Shown here one piece after another: positions 1 through 8,708 of a stretch of DNA of 64,000 bases; position 1 is the stretch's first letter, and each line of letters starts with the position of its first letter. A program made the translations under genes and the position numbers. Source of the stretch: Pseudanabaena sp. Salubria-1 (GTDB lineage: Bacteria > Cyanobacteriota > Cyanobacteriia > Pseudanabaenales > Pseudanabaenaceae); assembly GCA_023336205.1 (NCBI GenBank), contig JALQCR010000001.1, forward strand, positions 310,001 through 374,000, written 5' to 3'. The notes beneath the pieces are model-generated. The model did not search any database. It was not told where the DNA came from and was given only the letters and a program-made list of their open reading frames with translations.

Positions 1-363
1 TTGCCCCAAAAATGAACTTGCCGTAATGAAGGTAACAGCACTAATTGAGCCGTAGGTAGCTGCGATCGCCGCCGCATTGTAAGAATCAAGTTTGATCTTG
101 AGAATAAAAAATGAATAGACAGGTACGATGCAAGCCATTAGGATTGCTGCTGCCATCGTCAAAATCACTTCTTGGTTGATACCGCTTTTAACTAGCTCAA
201 CACCGCCCTTAAAGCCGATCGCCAATAGCAGATATAGCGAGAATAATTTCGGGATTGGCGGCGGGATTTCTAAATCTGATTTAATCAACACCGCTAACAT
301 GCCTAGAAAAAAGAACAGGATTGGCGGGTTGAGAACATTAGAAACAATTAGGTCTAAATCCAT
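1..363 (-). CDS. Sodium-dependent bicarbonate transport family permease, 5' part only
   Basis: The reverse strand from 363 opens with ATG and reads MDLDLIVSNVLNPPILFFF..., running off the left edge after 121 residues. The hydrophobic N-terminus, the segment LYLLLAIGFKGGVEL and the later AAIAATYGSISAVTFITA match the SbtA-superfamily permeases (PF05982) that import bicarbonate with sodium across the plasma membrane, as part of the carbon-concentrating mechanism. It resembles the second, SbtA-like branch more than classical SbtA. At least three membrane segments are visible. It is divergent from the NUDIX gene at 500, leaving about 135 bases for both promoters. The C-terminal part is outside the window, so completeness cannot be judged. 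Confidence 0.85.
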   Translation of the reverse strand, partial: MDLDLIVSNVLNPPILFFFLGMLAVLIKSDLEIPPPIPKLFSLYLLLAIGFKGGVELVKSGINQEVILTMAAAILMACIVPVYSFFILKIKLDSYNAAAIAATYGSISAVTFITASSFLGQ

Positions 364-499
364 TTGGACAGATCCATTAAAAATACAAGGATTTTCTAAA
401 ACAATTCATACATCATGTCAGTCTACAGAATTGTATGGCGATCGCCAGTCGTGTCTTGTTATATATTTAGCTTTATTAAGCTAGTTCCACAATATAAAC

Positions 500-946
500 A
501 TGACATTTCTTAGAGGTACAGCGATTGTCGAGACTGAGAAGGGAATCATACTTGGTGAAAGTAAATCAGGCAGAATCTTACTCCCAGGGGGAAGAGCCAA
601 AAGTGGAGAATCAAGATTTTTAGCGGCTGTTCGCGAACTTAGGGAGGAGACTACATTAAAAGCAACTTGCGCTAAAACGTTATTTGAATATAAAGATTTG
701 CGAGATTTTCATAAGATAGTATGGGTCGCATCTTATGGCAGCCCTAAAGCCAAAGATGATTTAGTAGCTATACATTATTGCGATCAATCTAATATTTCTA
801 AATTTGATTCGGCTTTAACTAACGCAACTCGGAACATACTAAATCTCTTCTGGAAATATAAATTTGAAAATGAAGACTTGTTCAAATCCCTTGAAATAGC
901 TAATTTACAAGAAATAGTAACGCACAAGTCAAGAAGCATTATTTGA
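500..946 (+). CDS. NUDIX hydrolase
   Basis: 148 residues, one NUDIX domain. NUDIX enzymes cleave nucleoside diphosphates linked to another moiety; the substrate here cannot be told from sequence. The Nudix box is visible at residues 31-53: G31, E37 and the metal-binding core RELREE at 45-50. The usual glycine two positions after the REUXEE core is replaced by threonine (TTL), a departure from the consensus GX5EX7REUXEEXGU. The start at 500 is the first ATG in frame and gives a normal N-terminal beta strand. The gene stands alone between the divergent permease and the Uma2 gene, 45 bases upstream of the latter. Confidence 0.8.
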   Translation: MTFLRGTAIVETEKGIILGESKSGRILLPGGRAKSGESRFLAAVRELREETTLKATCAKTLFEYKDLRDFHKIVWVASYGSPKAKDDLVAIHYCDQSNISKFDSALTNATRNILNLFWKYKFENEDLFKSLEIANLQEIVTHKSRSII

Positions 947-991
947 GTTTGATAACATAGAACAAATTATGATTTTTGGGAGAATATCAAG

Positions 992-1690
992 ATGACAGTG
1001 ATCGCGCCTCCCCCCATCAAACAACAGGCAGATTTAGCAGATACTCGATCCCAACAACTGATCACCGATCAGTGGATTAGTGCAACGTGGGACGAGTTTG
1101 TGCAGGTTCTCGAAAATCCTCTGTATGCAGAATCTCGTTGCTATTACGACACTAATCAAATTAAGCAAATGAGGATTGAAACTATGCCTGTGGGTTCAGA
1201 ACATGCACGAGATAATGGCATTATCTACTTTGCGGTCGCCTTATACTGCACATTAAAAAATATTCCCATTACAGGCTTACTTAATGCTAGCTATGTCAAA
1301 ACAGGAGTTCAAGGCTGTCAGCCAGACATCTCGTACTACGTTGGTGAAGTTTCAGCCCGCGCACCTCGCAGTAGTTCCATCGTCAGTCTCGATGAATCAC
1401 CTGCACCAAATTTGGTGATTGAAATACCTAGTTCCACGATCAATGATGATTTAGGAAAGAAGCGCTTGCTGTATGAGCAGTTAGGTACTAGTGAATATTG
1501 GGTGATTGATGTCCAAGAGGTGAAAATTATCGCCTTAGAAATGTTGGAAAATGGTGGCAGTCGTCAAATTACCTCCTCTAAATTATTAGGTGGACTAGCG
1601 ATCGCTGATCTCGAAGCTGCACTAAAACTCAGCCGCGAAAAATCTCAATCTGAAGTTGGGGCATGGCTATTACAGCGCTTTGCACTCTAA
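992..1690 (+). CDS. Uma2 family endonuclease-like protein (DUF820)
   Basis: 232 residues. The centre and C-terminus carry the Uma2/DUF820 (PF05685) signature common in cyanobacteria: QPDISYY, then LVIEIPSST, GKKRLLYEQLG and EYWVIDVQE. The aspartate of QPD and the glutamate of VIEI fit the PD-(D/E)XK nuclease core. The family is very abundant in cyanobacterial genomes, but its cellular role is not established; some members are annotated as endonucleases by fold only. The N-terminal 60 residues (WDEFVQVLENP) are typical of the family. A hairpin follows directly after the stop, so this is the end of its transcript. Confidence 0.85.
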   Translation: MTVIAPPPIKQQADLADTRSQQLITDQWISATWDEFVQVLENPLYAESRCYYDTNQIKQMRIETMPVGSEHARDNGIIYFAVALYCTLKNIPITGLLNASYVKTGVQGCQPDISYYVGEVSARAPRSSSIVSLDESPAPNLVIEIPSSTINDDLGKKRLLYEQLGTSEYWVIDVQEVKIIALEMLENGGSRQITSSKLLGGLAIADLEAALKLSREKSQSEVGAWLLQRFAL

Positions 1691-1692
1691 AG

Positions 1693-1738
1693 CCCGAAAA
1701 GAAAGTTGCGGCGCGAACACCTCAACTCTCTTTTCGGG
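1693..1738 (+). terminator. Hairpin terminator after the Uma2 gene
   Basis: CCCGAAAAGA-AGTTG is answered 15 bases later by CAACT-TCTTTTCGGG, then TTTATAAAA. The stem starts three bases after the stop codon, which fits a Rho-independent terminator. Confidence 0.7.
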
Positions 1739-1854
1739 TTTATAAAATTCGATGAGTATTTTAAATGAGGCGCTATACTATCTTTAGACATTAAACTGCA
1801 TACTATTTTCTAATTTAGTTGCTTACCTTCCTTTAAACATTCATAGTTGGAAAA

Positions 1855-2475
1855 ATGAGCGAACCAACTCCCTACGAAAAATTAGGAGTCAACGACGAAG
1901 CCTCCTTTGAAGAAGTGCGCGATGCACGCGATCGCCTATTGCGCGAAAATGAGGGGGATGAGTCTCAACAAGAAATTATCGAGGTTGCTTACGATGCCAT
2001 CCTCATGGATCGTCTACGCGCCCGAAAAGAAGGCAAGATTGCTGTCCCCGATCGCATTCGATATCCTGAACGGCTATCAGCGGCGATCCCCGCTTCTATA
2101 CAGAATAATACACAGCGTCGCGCCCCATCTTGGCTGTCGAGATTATGGGACAGCCCTAGCCAAAAAGATATTTATATTTCTCTAGGAATTTTTGCGAGCC
2201 TTAGTGCAGTCAGCTTTTTCATACCCGCAGTAACGACTACATGGCTATCATTTGGGTTGATTGCCAGTGTTATTTTGCTAACCCGCAAAGAAAATCGATT
2301 TGGACGTGCTTTGCTGATATCCCTATCAGGAATTACTGTCGGAGTATTATTAGCAACTTTAACTAATCAAGTTTTAATAGTATCCCGTTTAGTAGGAAGT
2401 GGATTTTTCCCTAGTCCGATCCAGACAGTAATTATTTTGTTGGTGATGTGGCTTCATGCTTGTTTCTTAAGATAA
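1855..2475 (+). CDS. CPP1-like family protein (DUF3353)
   Basis: 206 residues. The N-terminus (PYEKLGVNDEASFEEVRDAR) is a degenerate J-like domain without a clear HPD motif, followed by a basic linker (DRLRARKEGKI) and, from about residue 105, three or four hydrophobic membrane segments. This arrangement is that of CPP1-like proteins (PF11833), known in plants as CPP1, a chaperone-like partner of protochlorophyllide oxidoreductase. In cyanobacteria the function is inferred from that homology. It is monocistronic: 164 bases from the previous gene and followed by a long hairpin. Confidence 0.85.
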   Translation: MSEPTPYEKLGVNDEASFEEVRDARDRLLRENEGDESQQEIIEVAYDAILMDRLRARKEGKIAVPDRIRYPERLSAAIPASIQNNTQRRAPSWLSRLWDSPSQKDIYISLGIFASLSAVSFFIPAVTTTWLSFGLIASVILLTRKENRFGRALLISLSGITVGVLLATLTNQVLIVSRLVGSGFFPSPIQTVIILLVMWLHACFLR

Positions 2476-2546
2476 AAGCGATTAGCTGTTAGTGATTAGC
2501 TGTTAGCTGTTAGCTGTTTAGAGTGCTTTGCAATCTTTGGTAAACT

Positions 2547-2595
2547 CAAATATATTTTAAAAGCCTTGCAAAGCAGGGCTTTTAAAATATATTTG
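2547..2595. repeat. 19-bp-arm hairpin between the CPP1-like gene and nadE
   Basis: Perfect arms CAAATATATTTTAAAAGCC (2547-2565) and its complement (2577-2595) surround TTGCAAAGCAG. Just before it, 2486-2520 holds a short tandem of the unit GCTGTTA. The hairpin may end transcription of the upstream gene. It belongs to a series of long, gene-specific hairpins with loops such as GCAAAGCA seen in many gaps of this window. Confidence 0.7.
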
Positions 2596-2654
2596 GACAA
2601 GCTAATCGCTAAAAGCTAACAAATCGCCAATAATTTCAAAAAGATAAAACACTT

Positions 2655-4361
2655 ATGTCACCTACATTTTTTGGGATCGCACAACTTAATCCCGTAATTG
2701 GTGACTTGCTCGGTAACTGCGATCGCATCCTAACTGCTGTCCAGAAATTAGCTAAGCAAGGGGTGCAGCTAGTGCTGACACCTGAGCTGTCAATTTGTGG
2801 TTATCCACCTCGTGACTTATTGATGAATCATCAATTTGTGCGCGATATGGGAACTGCGATCGCTGAGCTTGCTAGTAAACTTCCCCCCGATGTTGCAGTG
2901 CTAGTGGGAACAGTATCAGTAAACCCTCAGGCTAATCAATCGGGAGGAAAACCTCTATTTAATAGTGCAGCCCTATTGCAAGATGGCAGGGTTCAGCAAG
3001 TTTTTCATAAGCGGTTGTTGCCAACCTATGATGTATTTGATGAAGATCGTTATTTTGCGGTGGGAAATGGGAGCAATGTTTTTACACTCAATCTGAAAGG
3101 GGGAGCCTCTCTAAATATAGGTGTAACCATTTGTGAAGATATTTGGAATGACGAAAAATTTTGGGGAAAGCGTAACTATGCTGATGATCCTGTTGCTGAA
3201 CTAGCTACGAATCATGAATTAGATTTGCTGCTCAATTTATCGGCTTCACCCTATGCGGTTGGTAAGCAGAAGTTACGCGAATCGATGCTAAGTCATAGTG
3301 CGATCATGCATAACTTACCGTTGCTTTATGCCAATCAAGTTGGGGCAAATGACGATCTGATTTTTGATGGGCGGAGTATGGCTTTTAACAGTCAAGGCAA
3401 AATAATTGCAAGAGGTAAGGGCTTTGAAGAAGATTTACTGGTAATTAATCTAGATGAAGTAAGCCTTGATTTATCCAGATACGAAAGTGATGACGCAGAA
3501 ATTTTTGCGGCTCTGGTGCTTGGTGTGCGTGACTATGTTCAGAAATGTCGATTTCGTCAGGTGGTGATAGGGTTAAGTGGCGGCATCGATTCGGCTCTAG
3601 TAGCCGCGATCGCAGCTGAGGCGATCGGGAAAGAAAATGTGCTGGGTGTGCTGATGCCTTCTCCCTACAGTTCTGCACATTCGATTACCGATGCGATCGC
3701 CTTAGCGCAGAATTTAGGAATCTCTACACAAACAATTCCAATTCAACCAATGATGGAAGCCTTTGACGCTAGTCTTAGCAATCTATTTGCAGGACAAACT
3801 AGTGATGTCACGGAAGAGAATTTGCAGTCGAGGATTCGCGGTAGTTTGCTGATGGCAATCTCTAACAAATTTGGTCATTTACTCCTTTCTACAGGTAACA
3901 AGTCAGAAGTTTCAGTGGGTTACTGCACGCTTTATGGTGATATGAATGGTGGGCTTGCTGCGATCGCTGATGTCCCTAAAACAAGAGTATTTTCTATCTG
4001 TGAATGGCTAAATCGTACTAGTTCTCTTTTGATGATTAAGCAAGAGAATAGCGAAGTAATTCCTGTGAATATTATCACCAAGCCGCCCAGCGCGGAGCTT
4101 AAGCCAGACCAACTAGATCAAGATTCTCTTCCTCCCTATGACATCCTTGATGATATTTTGCATAAGCTGATTAATCAACATCTCGCGGCTGCGGAAATTA
4201 GTGCCACAGGGCATGATCCAGCGATCGTCGATCGCGTAGTGCGCCTAGTTAAAACCGCAGAATTCAAACGCCGTCAAGCTGCCCCAGGGTTAAAAATAAC
4301 TAATCGTGCTTTTGGCTCTGGCTGGAGAATGCCTATCGCCAGTAAAGTCACCTCATTATAG
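2655..4361 (+). CDS. nadE: Glutamine-dependent NAD(+) synthase
   Basis: 568 residues, the two-domain form that converts nicotinate adenine dinucleotide to NAD with ATP and glutamine, the last step of NAD synthesis. The N-terminal nitrilase-type glutaminase domain shows the catalytic triad E44 (TPELS), K119 (FHKRLLP) and C160 (TICEDIW). The C-terminal synthetase domain has the ATP-pyrophosphatase loop SGGIDS at 308-313 and the conserved STGNKSE and YCTLYGDMNGG segments. Length is normal and the ATG at 2655 places the first beta strand (FFGIAQLNPVIGD) correctly. Cytoplasmic. No frame damage is seen. It is transcribed alone. Confidence 0.95.
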   Translation: MSPTFFGIAQLNPVIGDLLGNCDRILTAVQKLAKQGVQLVLTPELSICGYPPRDLLMNHQFVRDMGTAIAELASKLPPDVAVLVGTVSVNPQANQSGGKPLFNSAALLQDGRVQQVFHKRLLPTYDVFDEDRYFAVGNGSNVFTLNLKGGASLNIGVTICEDIWNDEKFWGKRNYADDPVAELATNHELDLLLNLSASPYAVGKQKLRESMLSHSAIMHNLPLLYANQVGANDDLIFDGRSMAFNSQGKIIARGKGFEEDLLVINLDEVSLDLSRYESDDAEIFAALVLGVRDYVQKCRFRQVVIGLSGGIDSALVAAIAAEAIGKENVLGVLMPSPYSSAHSITDAIALAQNLGISTQTIPIQPMMEAFDASLSNLFAGQTSDVTEENLQSRIRGSLLMAISNKFGHLLLSTGNKSEVSVGYCTLYGDMNGGLAAIADVPKTRVFSICEWLNRTSSLLMIKQENSEVIPVNIITKPPSAELKPDQLDQDSLPPYDILDDILHKLINQHLAAAEISATGHDPAIVDRVVRLVKTAEFKRRQAAPGLKITNRAFGSGWRMPIASKVTSL

Positions 4362-4893
4362 ACTTTTGAGCTTTTTTGAGCAGCACATCCTACAAACGTA
4401 CTTCTCAAAAATTATTTTGGATTGATATTGGCTATCGATTTCCAAGAACTTGTTGACATCTCTATCTGTGGGAGTAAGAAGTCTCAGACAGGAATATTGA
4501 GAAAGATATACAATGTAAGGCTAAGGCTAATGTACCTAGCGATTGATTTGTATATTTATTCGTTCCAGCTCTTTACGATTAAGCTCGAACCAGTAAATTT
4601 TTAGCAATGTTTCTTCGCAACACTGTTAAAAATTTTATTGAGCTTTGTTTGATTGTAAACAGCTATAAGAAATGGGTTCTTACAGCACTTTGCGCTCAAA
4701 CCCAAATCAAGAAGTTTTTTGAAAGTGTTGCTTGGCAACACTTTCAAAAAACTTCTTGTGATTCGTTTGCTCGGTAATTTCTGTAATCTCTCAGATTGTT
4801 TCTATAAAAGTATTTGTAAAGCAAATTACATCACTTTGCCTATGGCAAAAGTGAAAAGTTTAATTTGATATTCGTTATATTAGGCTTAACTAA
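4362..4893. other. 532-bp intergenic region with hairpins
   Basis: Between nadE and the type III PKS. It holds an imperfect hairpin near 4590-4640 (TTTTTAGCAATGTT against AACAGTGTTGCGAA), then the 105-bp repeat listed separately. The bases just before 4894 should hold the PKS promoter, but no convincing -35/-10 pair can be named. A 60-codon ORF at 4422-4604 has no recognisable features. Confidence 0.5.
4681..4785. repeat. 105-bp dispersed hairpin repeat, copy 1
   Basis: Begins TACAGCACTTTGCGCTCAAA and ends ...CTGTA. A central long hairpin has GAAAGTGTTGC answered by GCAACACTTTC, with A/T-rich shoulders. A second copy of the same length lies at 30431-30535 with conserved outer 20 bases and different shoulder sequences, so this is a repeat family. 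Confidence 0.75.
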
Positions 4894-6009
4894 ATGTATA
4901 CAGTTTTAGAAGCGATCGCAACTGCGAATCCACCTTATAAACTAACACAGGCAGAAGCTGCGGACTTTATGTTAAAGACAGAGAGTTTATCCGCTTCCAT
5001 TAGAAAAAGAATTCCAGCAATTTATGCAAATTCAGGAATAGATTATCGCTTTAGCTGTATTTCAGACTATGGTGGCGATCTCCAAAATTTTGAATTATAT
5101 CCTCATAATTGGGAACTTAAGCCCGCCCCAACTACCTTTAGCCGCAATCAAAAATATGAAACCTATGCACCAAAAATTGCTCTGCAAGCAGCACAACAAG
5201 CAATCGCTGAAGCCGAAAATATTAATGCTCAAGACATCACCCATTTAATTGTCGTTAGTTGTACTGGTTTTTCTGCTCCTGGTATCGATATTCACCTCAT
5301 CAAGCATTTGGGACTTTCCTATAGTGTTTCTCGTACGATGATTGGCTTTATGGGCTGCCATGCAGCTTTTAATGGACTTAGAACTGCTCATGCCATCTGT
5401 CAAAGCGATCGCCAAGCTAAAGTTCTCTTAGTCTGCGTTGAGCTATGTTCATTGCATTTTCAAGTCGCTGACACCTTAGAGAATACAATTATCAATGCCA
5501 TTTTTTCCGATGGAGCTGCTGCCGCTATTCTGACTTCGAGTCCATTTGCTCAGGCTGAAGGAAAGCTTGCTTATACCGATGGGTATAGCTTGCTGATCGA
5601 AAACACTGAAGAACTAATGAACTGGACAATTGGTGATACTGGCTTTTTGATGGGTTTATCACCGAAGGTTCCTGATGTAGTCGTATCGCATTTACCTGAT
5701 TATTTACAAGCTTTCTTAAAGCAACATCACCTCTCTGCAAGTGATCTAGATTTTTGGGCAATTCACCCAGGAGGAAGAAAGATTATTGAAAATATTCAAG
5801 CTACTTGTGAACTTAGCGATCGCATGGTGGCTGATTCTTTTGAGGTCTTGCGCCGTTATGGCAATATGAGTTCGCCAACAATTCTATTTATCCTCAAACA
5901 GATTTTAGATAAGCATCAGTCAAGCGTGTCTGCTCCCTTTCACAATGGGATTGCCTTAGCCTTTGGTCCTGGGCTATCAATTGAAGGTTGTCTATTTCAA
6001 AAGGTCTAA
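4894..6009 (+). CDS. Type III polyketide synthase (chalcone-synthase-like)
   Basis: 371 residues, the family length. Type III synthases condense a CoA-bound starter with malonyl units without a carrier protein. The thiolase-fold catalytic triad is complete: C155 in GFMGCHAA, H291 in WAIHPGG and N324 in RRYGNMSS. The C-terminal loop GIALAFGPGLSIEG is also typical. The starter and number of extensions cannot be read from sequence. A class I methyltransferase follows on the same strand, so the product is probably methylated. In related bacterial loci an FAD-dependent oxidoreductase is usually part of the set; none is present here. Start at 4894 is the first ATG and gives a full N-terminus. Confidence 0.92.
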   Translation: MYTVLEAIATANPPYKLTQAEAADFMLKTESLSASIRKRIPAIYANSGIDYRFSCISDYGGDLQNFELYPHNWELKPAPTTFSRNQKYETYAPKIALQAAQQAIAEAENINAQDITHLIVVSCTGFSAPGIDIHLIKHLGLSYSVSRTMIGFMGCHAAFNGLRTAHAICQSDRQAKVLLVCVELCSLHFQVADTLENTIINAIFSDGAAAAILTSSPFAQAEGKLAYTDGYSLLIENTEELMNWTIGDTGFLMGLSPKVPDVVVSHLPDYLQAFLKQHHLSASDLDFWAIHPGGRKIIENIQATCELSDRMVADSFEVLRRYGNMSSPTILFILKQILDKHQSSVSAPFHNGIALAFGPGLSIEGCLFQKV

Positions 6010-6051
6010 GAACATGTTTAAGAATTGCTGTCTACGTTCAAAAGCTCCAAG

Positions 6052-6135
6052 AGATCCCCCCCAGCCCCCCTTATAAAGGGGGGAGAATATAAATTATAAA
6101 TTCTTCCCCCTTTATAAGGGGGATTGAGGGGGATC
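6052..6135. repeat. C/G-rich inverted repeat
   Basis: Arms around AGATCCCCCC-AGCCCCCCTTATAAAGGGG and its near complement on the right, ending GGGGGATCT, with the A/T-rich centre AATATAAATTATAAATT. This imperfect palindrome type is widespread in cyanobacterial intergenic DNA. It sits between the type III PKS and its methyltransferase and may attenuate the second gene. Confidence 0.75.
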
Positions 6136-6150
6136 TAGACAACTCTATAA

Positions 6151-6930
6151 ATGGGTTCTAATCATCAATTCACACAATTAGGAACATATATGCCTTCATT
6201 TCAAATCCGCACTAATCAAGATGAATTGATGGATGATTTCTCAATTCAGGATGAGCGACTTACTGACGCATTAGAGCAACTGCGCCCTATCAATCAACTA
6301 CTGGGAGGATATGCAACTACGATGGAAATCCTCGCGCCCTTTCTCGAAGCGCGATCGCAATCAAATCAAACAACACGCATTCTCGATATTGGTACTGGCA
6401 TCGGCGATTTCCCTGAGTACATCGTGCGTTGGGCGGCGGCTCAATCTCCTGCAATTAATGTAGAGATCGTAGCGATCGATGCTAATCCTGTTACGGTGGA
6501 TTATGCCCGTGAAGCGTTAAAAAAGCGATTGCCAGCGGATCTACAAGCAAAAATCAAAGTGGAAGTTGCGGATGCTTTGGCTCTGCCCTATGCGGATCAG
6601 GAGTTTGATGTTGCGATCGCCGCAATGTTTTTGCATCACTTTGCCCATGAGAATGCCGTGCAAATTGTGCGATCGATGCAGCGGATCTCGAAGCATGGCA
6701 TTCTAATTAATGATTTACATCGTCATCCTTTTGCCTATTATGGAATCTATGCGCTGACAAGGCTATTGCCTGCTGTGCAGATGGTTCGCAATGATGCGCC
6801 GCTTTCAGTTTTGCGTGGATTCAAATCCTCTGAATTAAGAAGCATCGCTGAATCCGCAGGATTGATTAATTTCTCGCTCAAATGGCGTTACGCCTTTCGC
6901 TGGGTACTTAATACAATAAAAACTTCCTGA
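6151..6930 (+). CDS. Class I SAM-dependent methyltransferase
   Basis: Up to 259 residues. SAM-binding motif I is ILDIGTGIGDFP near residues 78-89, followed by the acidic end of strand 2 (VAIDANP) and motif II/III (EFDVAIAAMFLHHF). This puts it in the Methyltransf_25/11 group seen beside type III PKS genes, where it would methylate the polyketide product; that role is inference from context. The start is uncertain: the ATG at 6151 abuts a repeat, whereas ATG 6190 is preceded by AGGA six bases upstream and would give 246 residues. The conserved part begins about residue 27 (MDDFSIQDERLT). Confidence 0.82.
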   Translation: MGSNHQFTQLGTYMPSFQIRTNQDELMDDFSIQDERLTDALEQLRPINQLLGGYATTMEILAPFLEARSQSNQTTRILDIGTGIGDFPEYIVRWAAAQSPAINVEIVAIDANPVTVDYAREALKKRLPADLQAKIKVEVADALALPYADQEFDVAIAAMFLHHFAHENAVQIVRSMQRISKHGILINDLHRHPFAYYGIYALTRLLPAVQMVRNDAPLSVLRGFKSSELRSIAESAGLINFSLKWRYAFRWVLNTIKTS

Positions 6931-6977
6931 GATTTGCGGTAAAGGGGCGAGCACGAGGAGCCTCGCCCCTAACATTT

Positions 6978-8447
6978 CTAGTCCAATTCATTGGAAAATA
7001 CAGCTGCGATCGCCTGTTTTGCATCAGAGCGGAATTCCTGCACATTCACGAGACTGAGTAAACTTACAGCAATAATCATTACAGCAGCTTCGCATACAAA
7101 CACAAAACTATAGGCATAGATCGCAGTACTAAAGATCTTCTTACCAACATCCAGCACGATGCCACCTGAAAGCGTGGCAATACCTCTTGCGATCGACTGA
7201 GATAAACCCCAAGCACCGATGAATGTACCTGCGGTTTCGGCAGCTGTGAGGTCGAGCATGAGACTTAAAGCGCCTGAAGTGGTGATTCCTGACGCAAATC
7301 CAAAGAGAGTGAGAGCTACTTGCAAAACAACAGTTTTTTGAGTGAAGCCTGCAATCAATAGGAGAGCACAGCTAGCCGAAACTAAATAACAACCTAATTT
7401 TGTAGAATTTTCTTTGCCGAGTCGGGGCACAATTAGAAATCCTGAAGAACTTAAACCAATGAGCGTACCTGTCCCAAAAGCTGCATTAAGTTGGGTCGTC
7501 GCACAAATGCTCATTCCAAATACAGCACCCCCAAATGGTTCCATAATCGCATCTTGCATAAAAATACCGATGGTCATCATTAGCAAAAACGAGAAAAATA
7601 AACCAGTCTGTTTACTTGCAGTTAATACGCGCAAAGCCCGACCTAAGCTAAGTTTATCTTCTGTTGCAGTAGTTCCATTGAGAATATGATTTTGAGCGAC
7701 GCGCAATTTATAACGGGAATATTTTCGCTCAACGCCATAGGTTGCAAAAAAAGATAGTCCAACTACAGCAATAGGAATGATGATGAATACGGAATTAATT
7801 GCTTTTTGGAGCTGCGCAAGGCGATCGCTATTTGCATAAATAGACACTTCGCTAGGCGGTGCACCTGTGCAGGGCAAAAGTCTTGAAACTGCGATCGCGC
7901 CAATCACAATGCCAACCATGAGCATCGACCAAACGATCCCAACTAATTTTGAGCGATCCTCTTCATCGGATATATCAACTAACAATGCTGCAAAAGGAGT
8001 AGAACTAAAACTTATTGCCATTCCATAAATCGCGAACATTGCACCTAGTAACCCTACCCATGCATATGTAACACCATTCCAGCCAATCTCATGAACGCTA
8101 AGTCCCAATTTCCACATTACCTGTGTAAGCAAAAAGGCAATGATCGCAAACACTACTGCTCCAACCCAGACATATCCTGAGCGATGAGTTCCAAATATGG
8201 TTTTAGCGTCGGAGGTCTGCCCAAACCAAACTCTCGTCGGTGATACAAATAGAGGCATGGCTATAAACCCTGCGGCGAGGGTAGCTGGAATTGTCAATTC
8301 GTTGATCATTAGGCGGTTAAGCAGACCAGCAATCAGCAAAGACATAATCCCTAAGCCCATTTGAAATAATCCGATCCGAAACATCTGGATCAGTGGTAGT
8401 TTAGGCGGCTGTTCGTCTAAATTTGAAGTATCCACTTGGTTATTCAT
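6978..8447 (-). CDS. BCD/PucC family MFS transporter
   Basis: 489 residues with about twelve hydrophobic segments. The N-terminal IQMFRIGLFQMGLGIMSLL and PLFVSPTRVWFGQTSD segments match the BCD (bacteriochlorophyll delivery) family, which includes PucC and LhaA and is thought to move or insert (bacterio)chlorophyll for light-harvesting complexes. Cyanobacteria have several paralogues whose cargo is mostly unknown. Inner (plasma or thylakoid) membrane. It is convergent with the methyltransferase, with only 47 bases between stops. The start at 8447 is followed by a short polar N-terminus before the first membrane segment. No damage seen. Confidence 0.88.
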   Translation of the reverse strand: MNNQVDTSNLDEQPPKLPLIQMFRIGLFQMGLGIMSLLIAGLLNRLMINELTIPATLAAGFIAMPLFVSPTRVWFGQTSDAKTIFGTHRSGYVWVGAVVFAIIAFLLTQVMWKLGLSVHEIGWNGVTYAWVGLLGAMFAIYGMAISFSSTPFAALLVDISDEEDRSKLVGIVWSMLMVGIVIGAIAVSRLLPCTGAPPSEVSIYANSDRLAQLQKAINSVFIIIPIAVVGLSFFATYGVERKYSRYKLRVAQNHILNGTTATEDKLSLGRALRVLTASKQTGLFFSFLLMMTIGIFMQDAIMEPFGGAVFGMSICATTQLNAAFGTGTLIGLSSSGFLIVPRLGKENSTKLGCYLVSASCALLLIAGFTQKTVVLQVALTLFGFASGITTSGALSLMLDLTAAETAGTFIGAWGLSQSIARGIATLSGGIVLDVGKKIFSTAIYAYSFVFVCEAAVMIIAVSLLSLVNVQEFRSDAKQAIAAVFSNELD

Positions 8448-8535
8448 CGTTTACGATTGAAATTTTAAAAATCAAGAAAAAATATTACTATTCACTTTAG
8501 CACTAAGAGCAGAAAGCCCTATGCTGTAAAGGTTT

Positions 8536-8570
8536 AAATAAAAGACAGCACAAAGTACTGTCTTTTATTT
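8536..8570. repeat. Short hairpin in the divergent 8448-8708 gap
   Basis: Perfect 13-bp arms AAATAAAAGACAG and CTGTCTTTTATTT with a nine-base loop. It lies between the transporter start and the ankyrin gene start, so it is not an obvious terminator for either. Confidence 0.6.
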
Positions 8571-8628
8571 ATAAACTTCCGCAGAATTGCGCTAGCCGAT
8601 CGCAAAACAAGTTCGTAAGCTCTAAATC

Positions 8629-8683
8629 ATTCTTGGTTTGTTTTGTTGCTGTGCAAAGCACAACAACAAAACAAACCAAGAAT
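8629..8683. repeat. 20-bp-arm hairpin upstream of the ankyrin gene
   Basis: Perfect arms ATTCTTGGTTTGTTTTGTTG (8629-8648) and complement (8664-8683), with the inner GCTGTGCAAAGCACAA able to extend the stem. It ends 25 bases before the ankyrin ATG, so it lies in its promoter or leader and may affect expression. Confidence 0.7.
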
Positions 8684-8708
8684 ATTAACTTGAGATGCGA
8701 GTAGATCT

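Noticed and set aside
128..484. 118-codon ORF opposite the bicarbonate permease
   Set aside because: It is the antisense shadow of a clear permease reading frame on the other strand.
2486..2520. Short GCTGTTA tandem as a CRISPR remnant
   Set aside because: The unit is only about seven bases with no spacers; it is a simple tandem repeat.
4422..4604. 60-codon ORF after nadE
   Set aside because: No family resemblance, rich in hydrophobic and rare combinations, TTG-type start and lies in a repeat-rich gap; no evidence that it is a gene.
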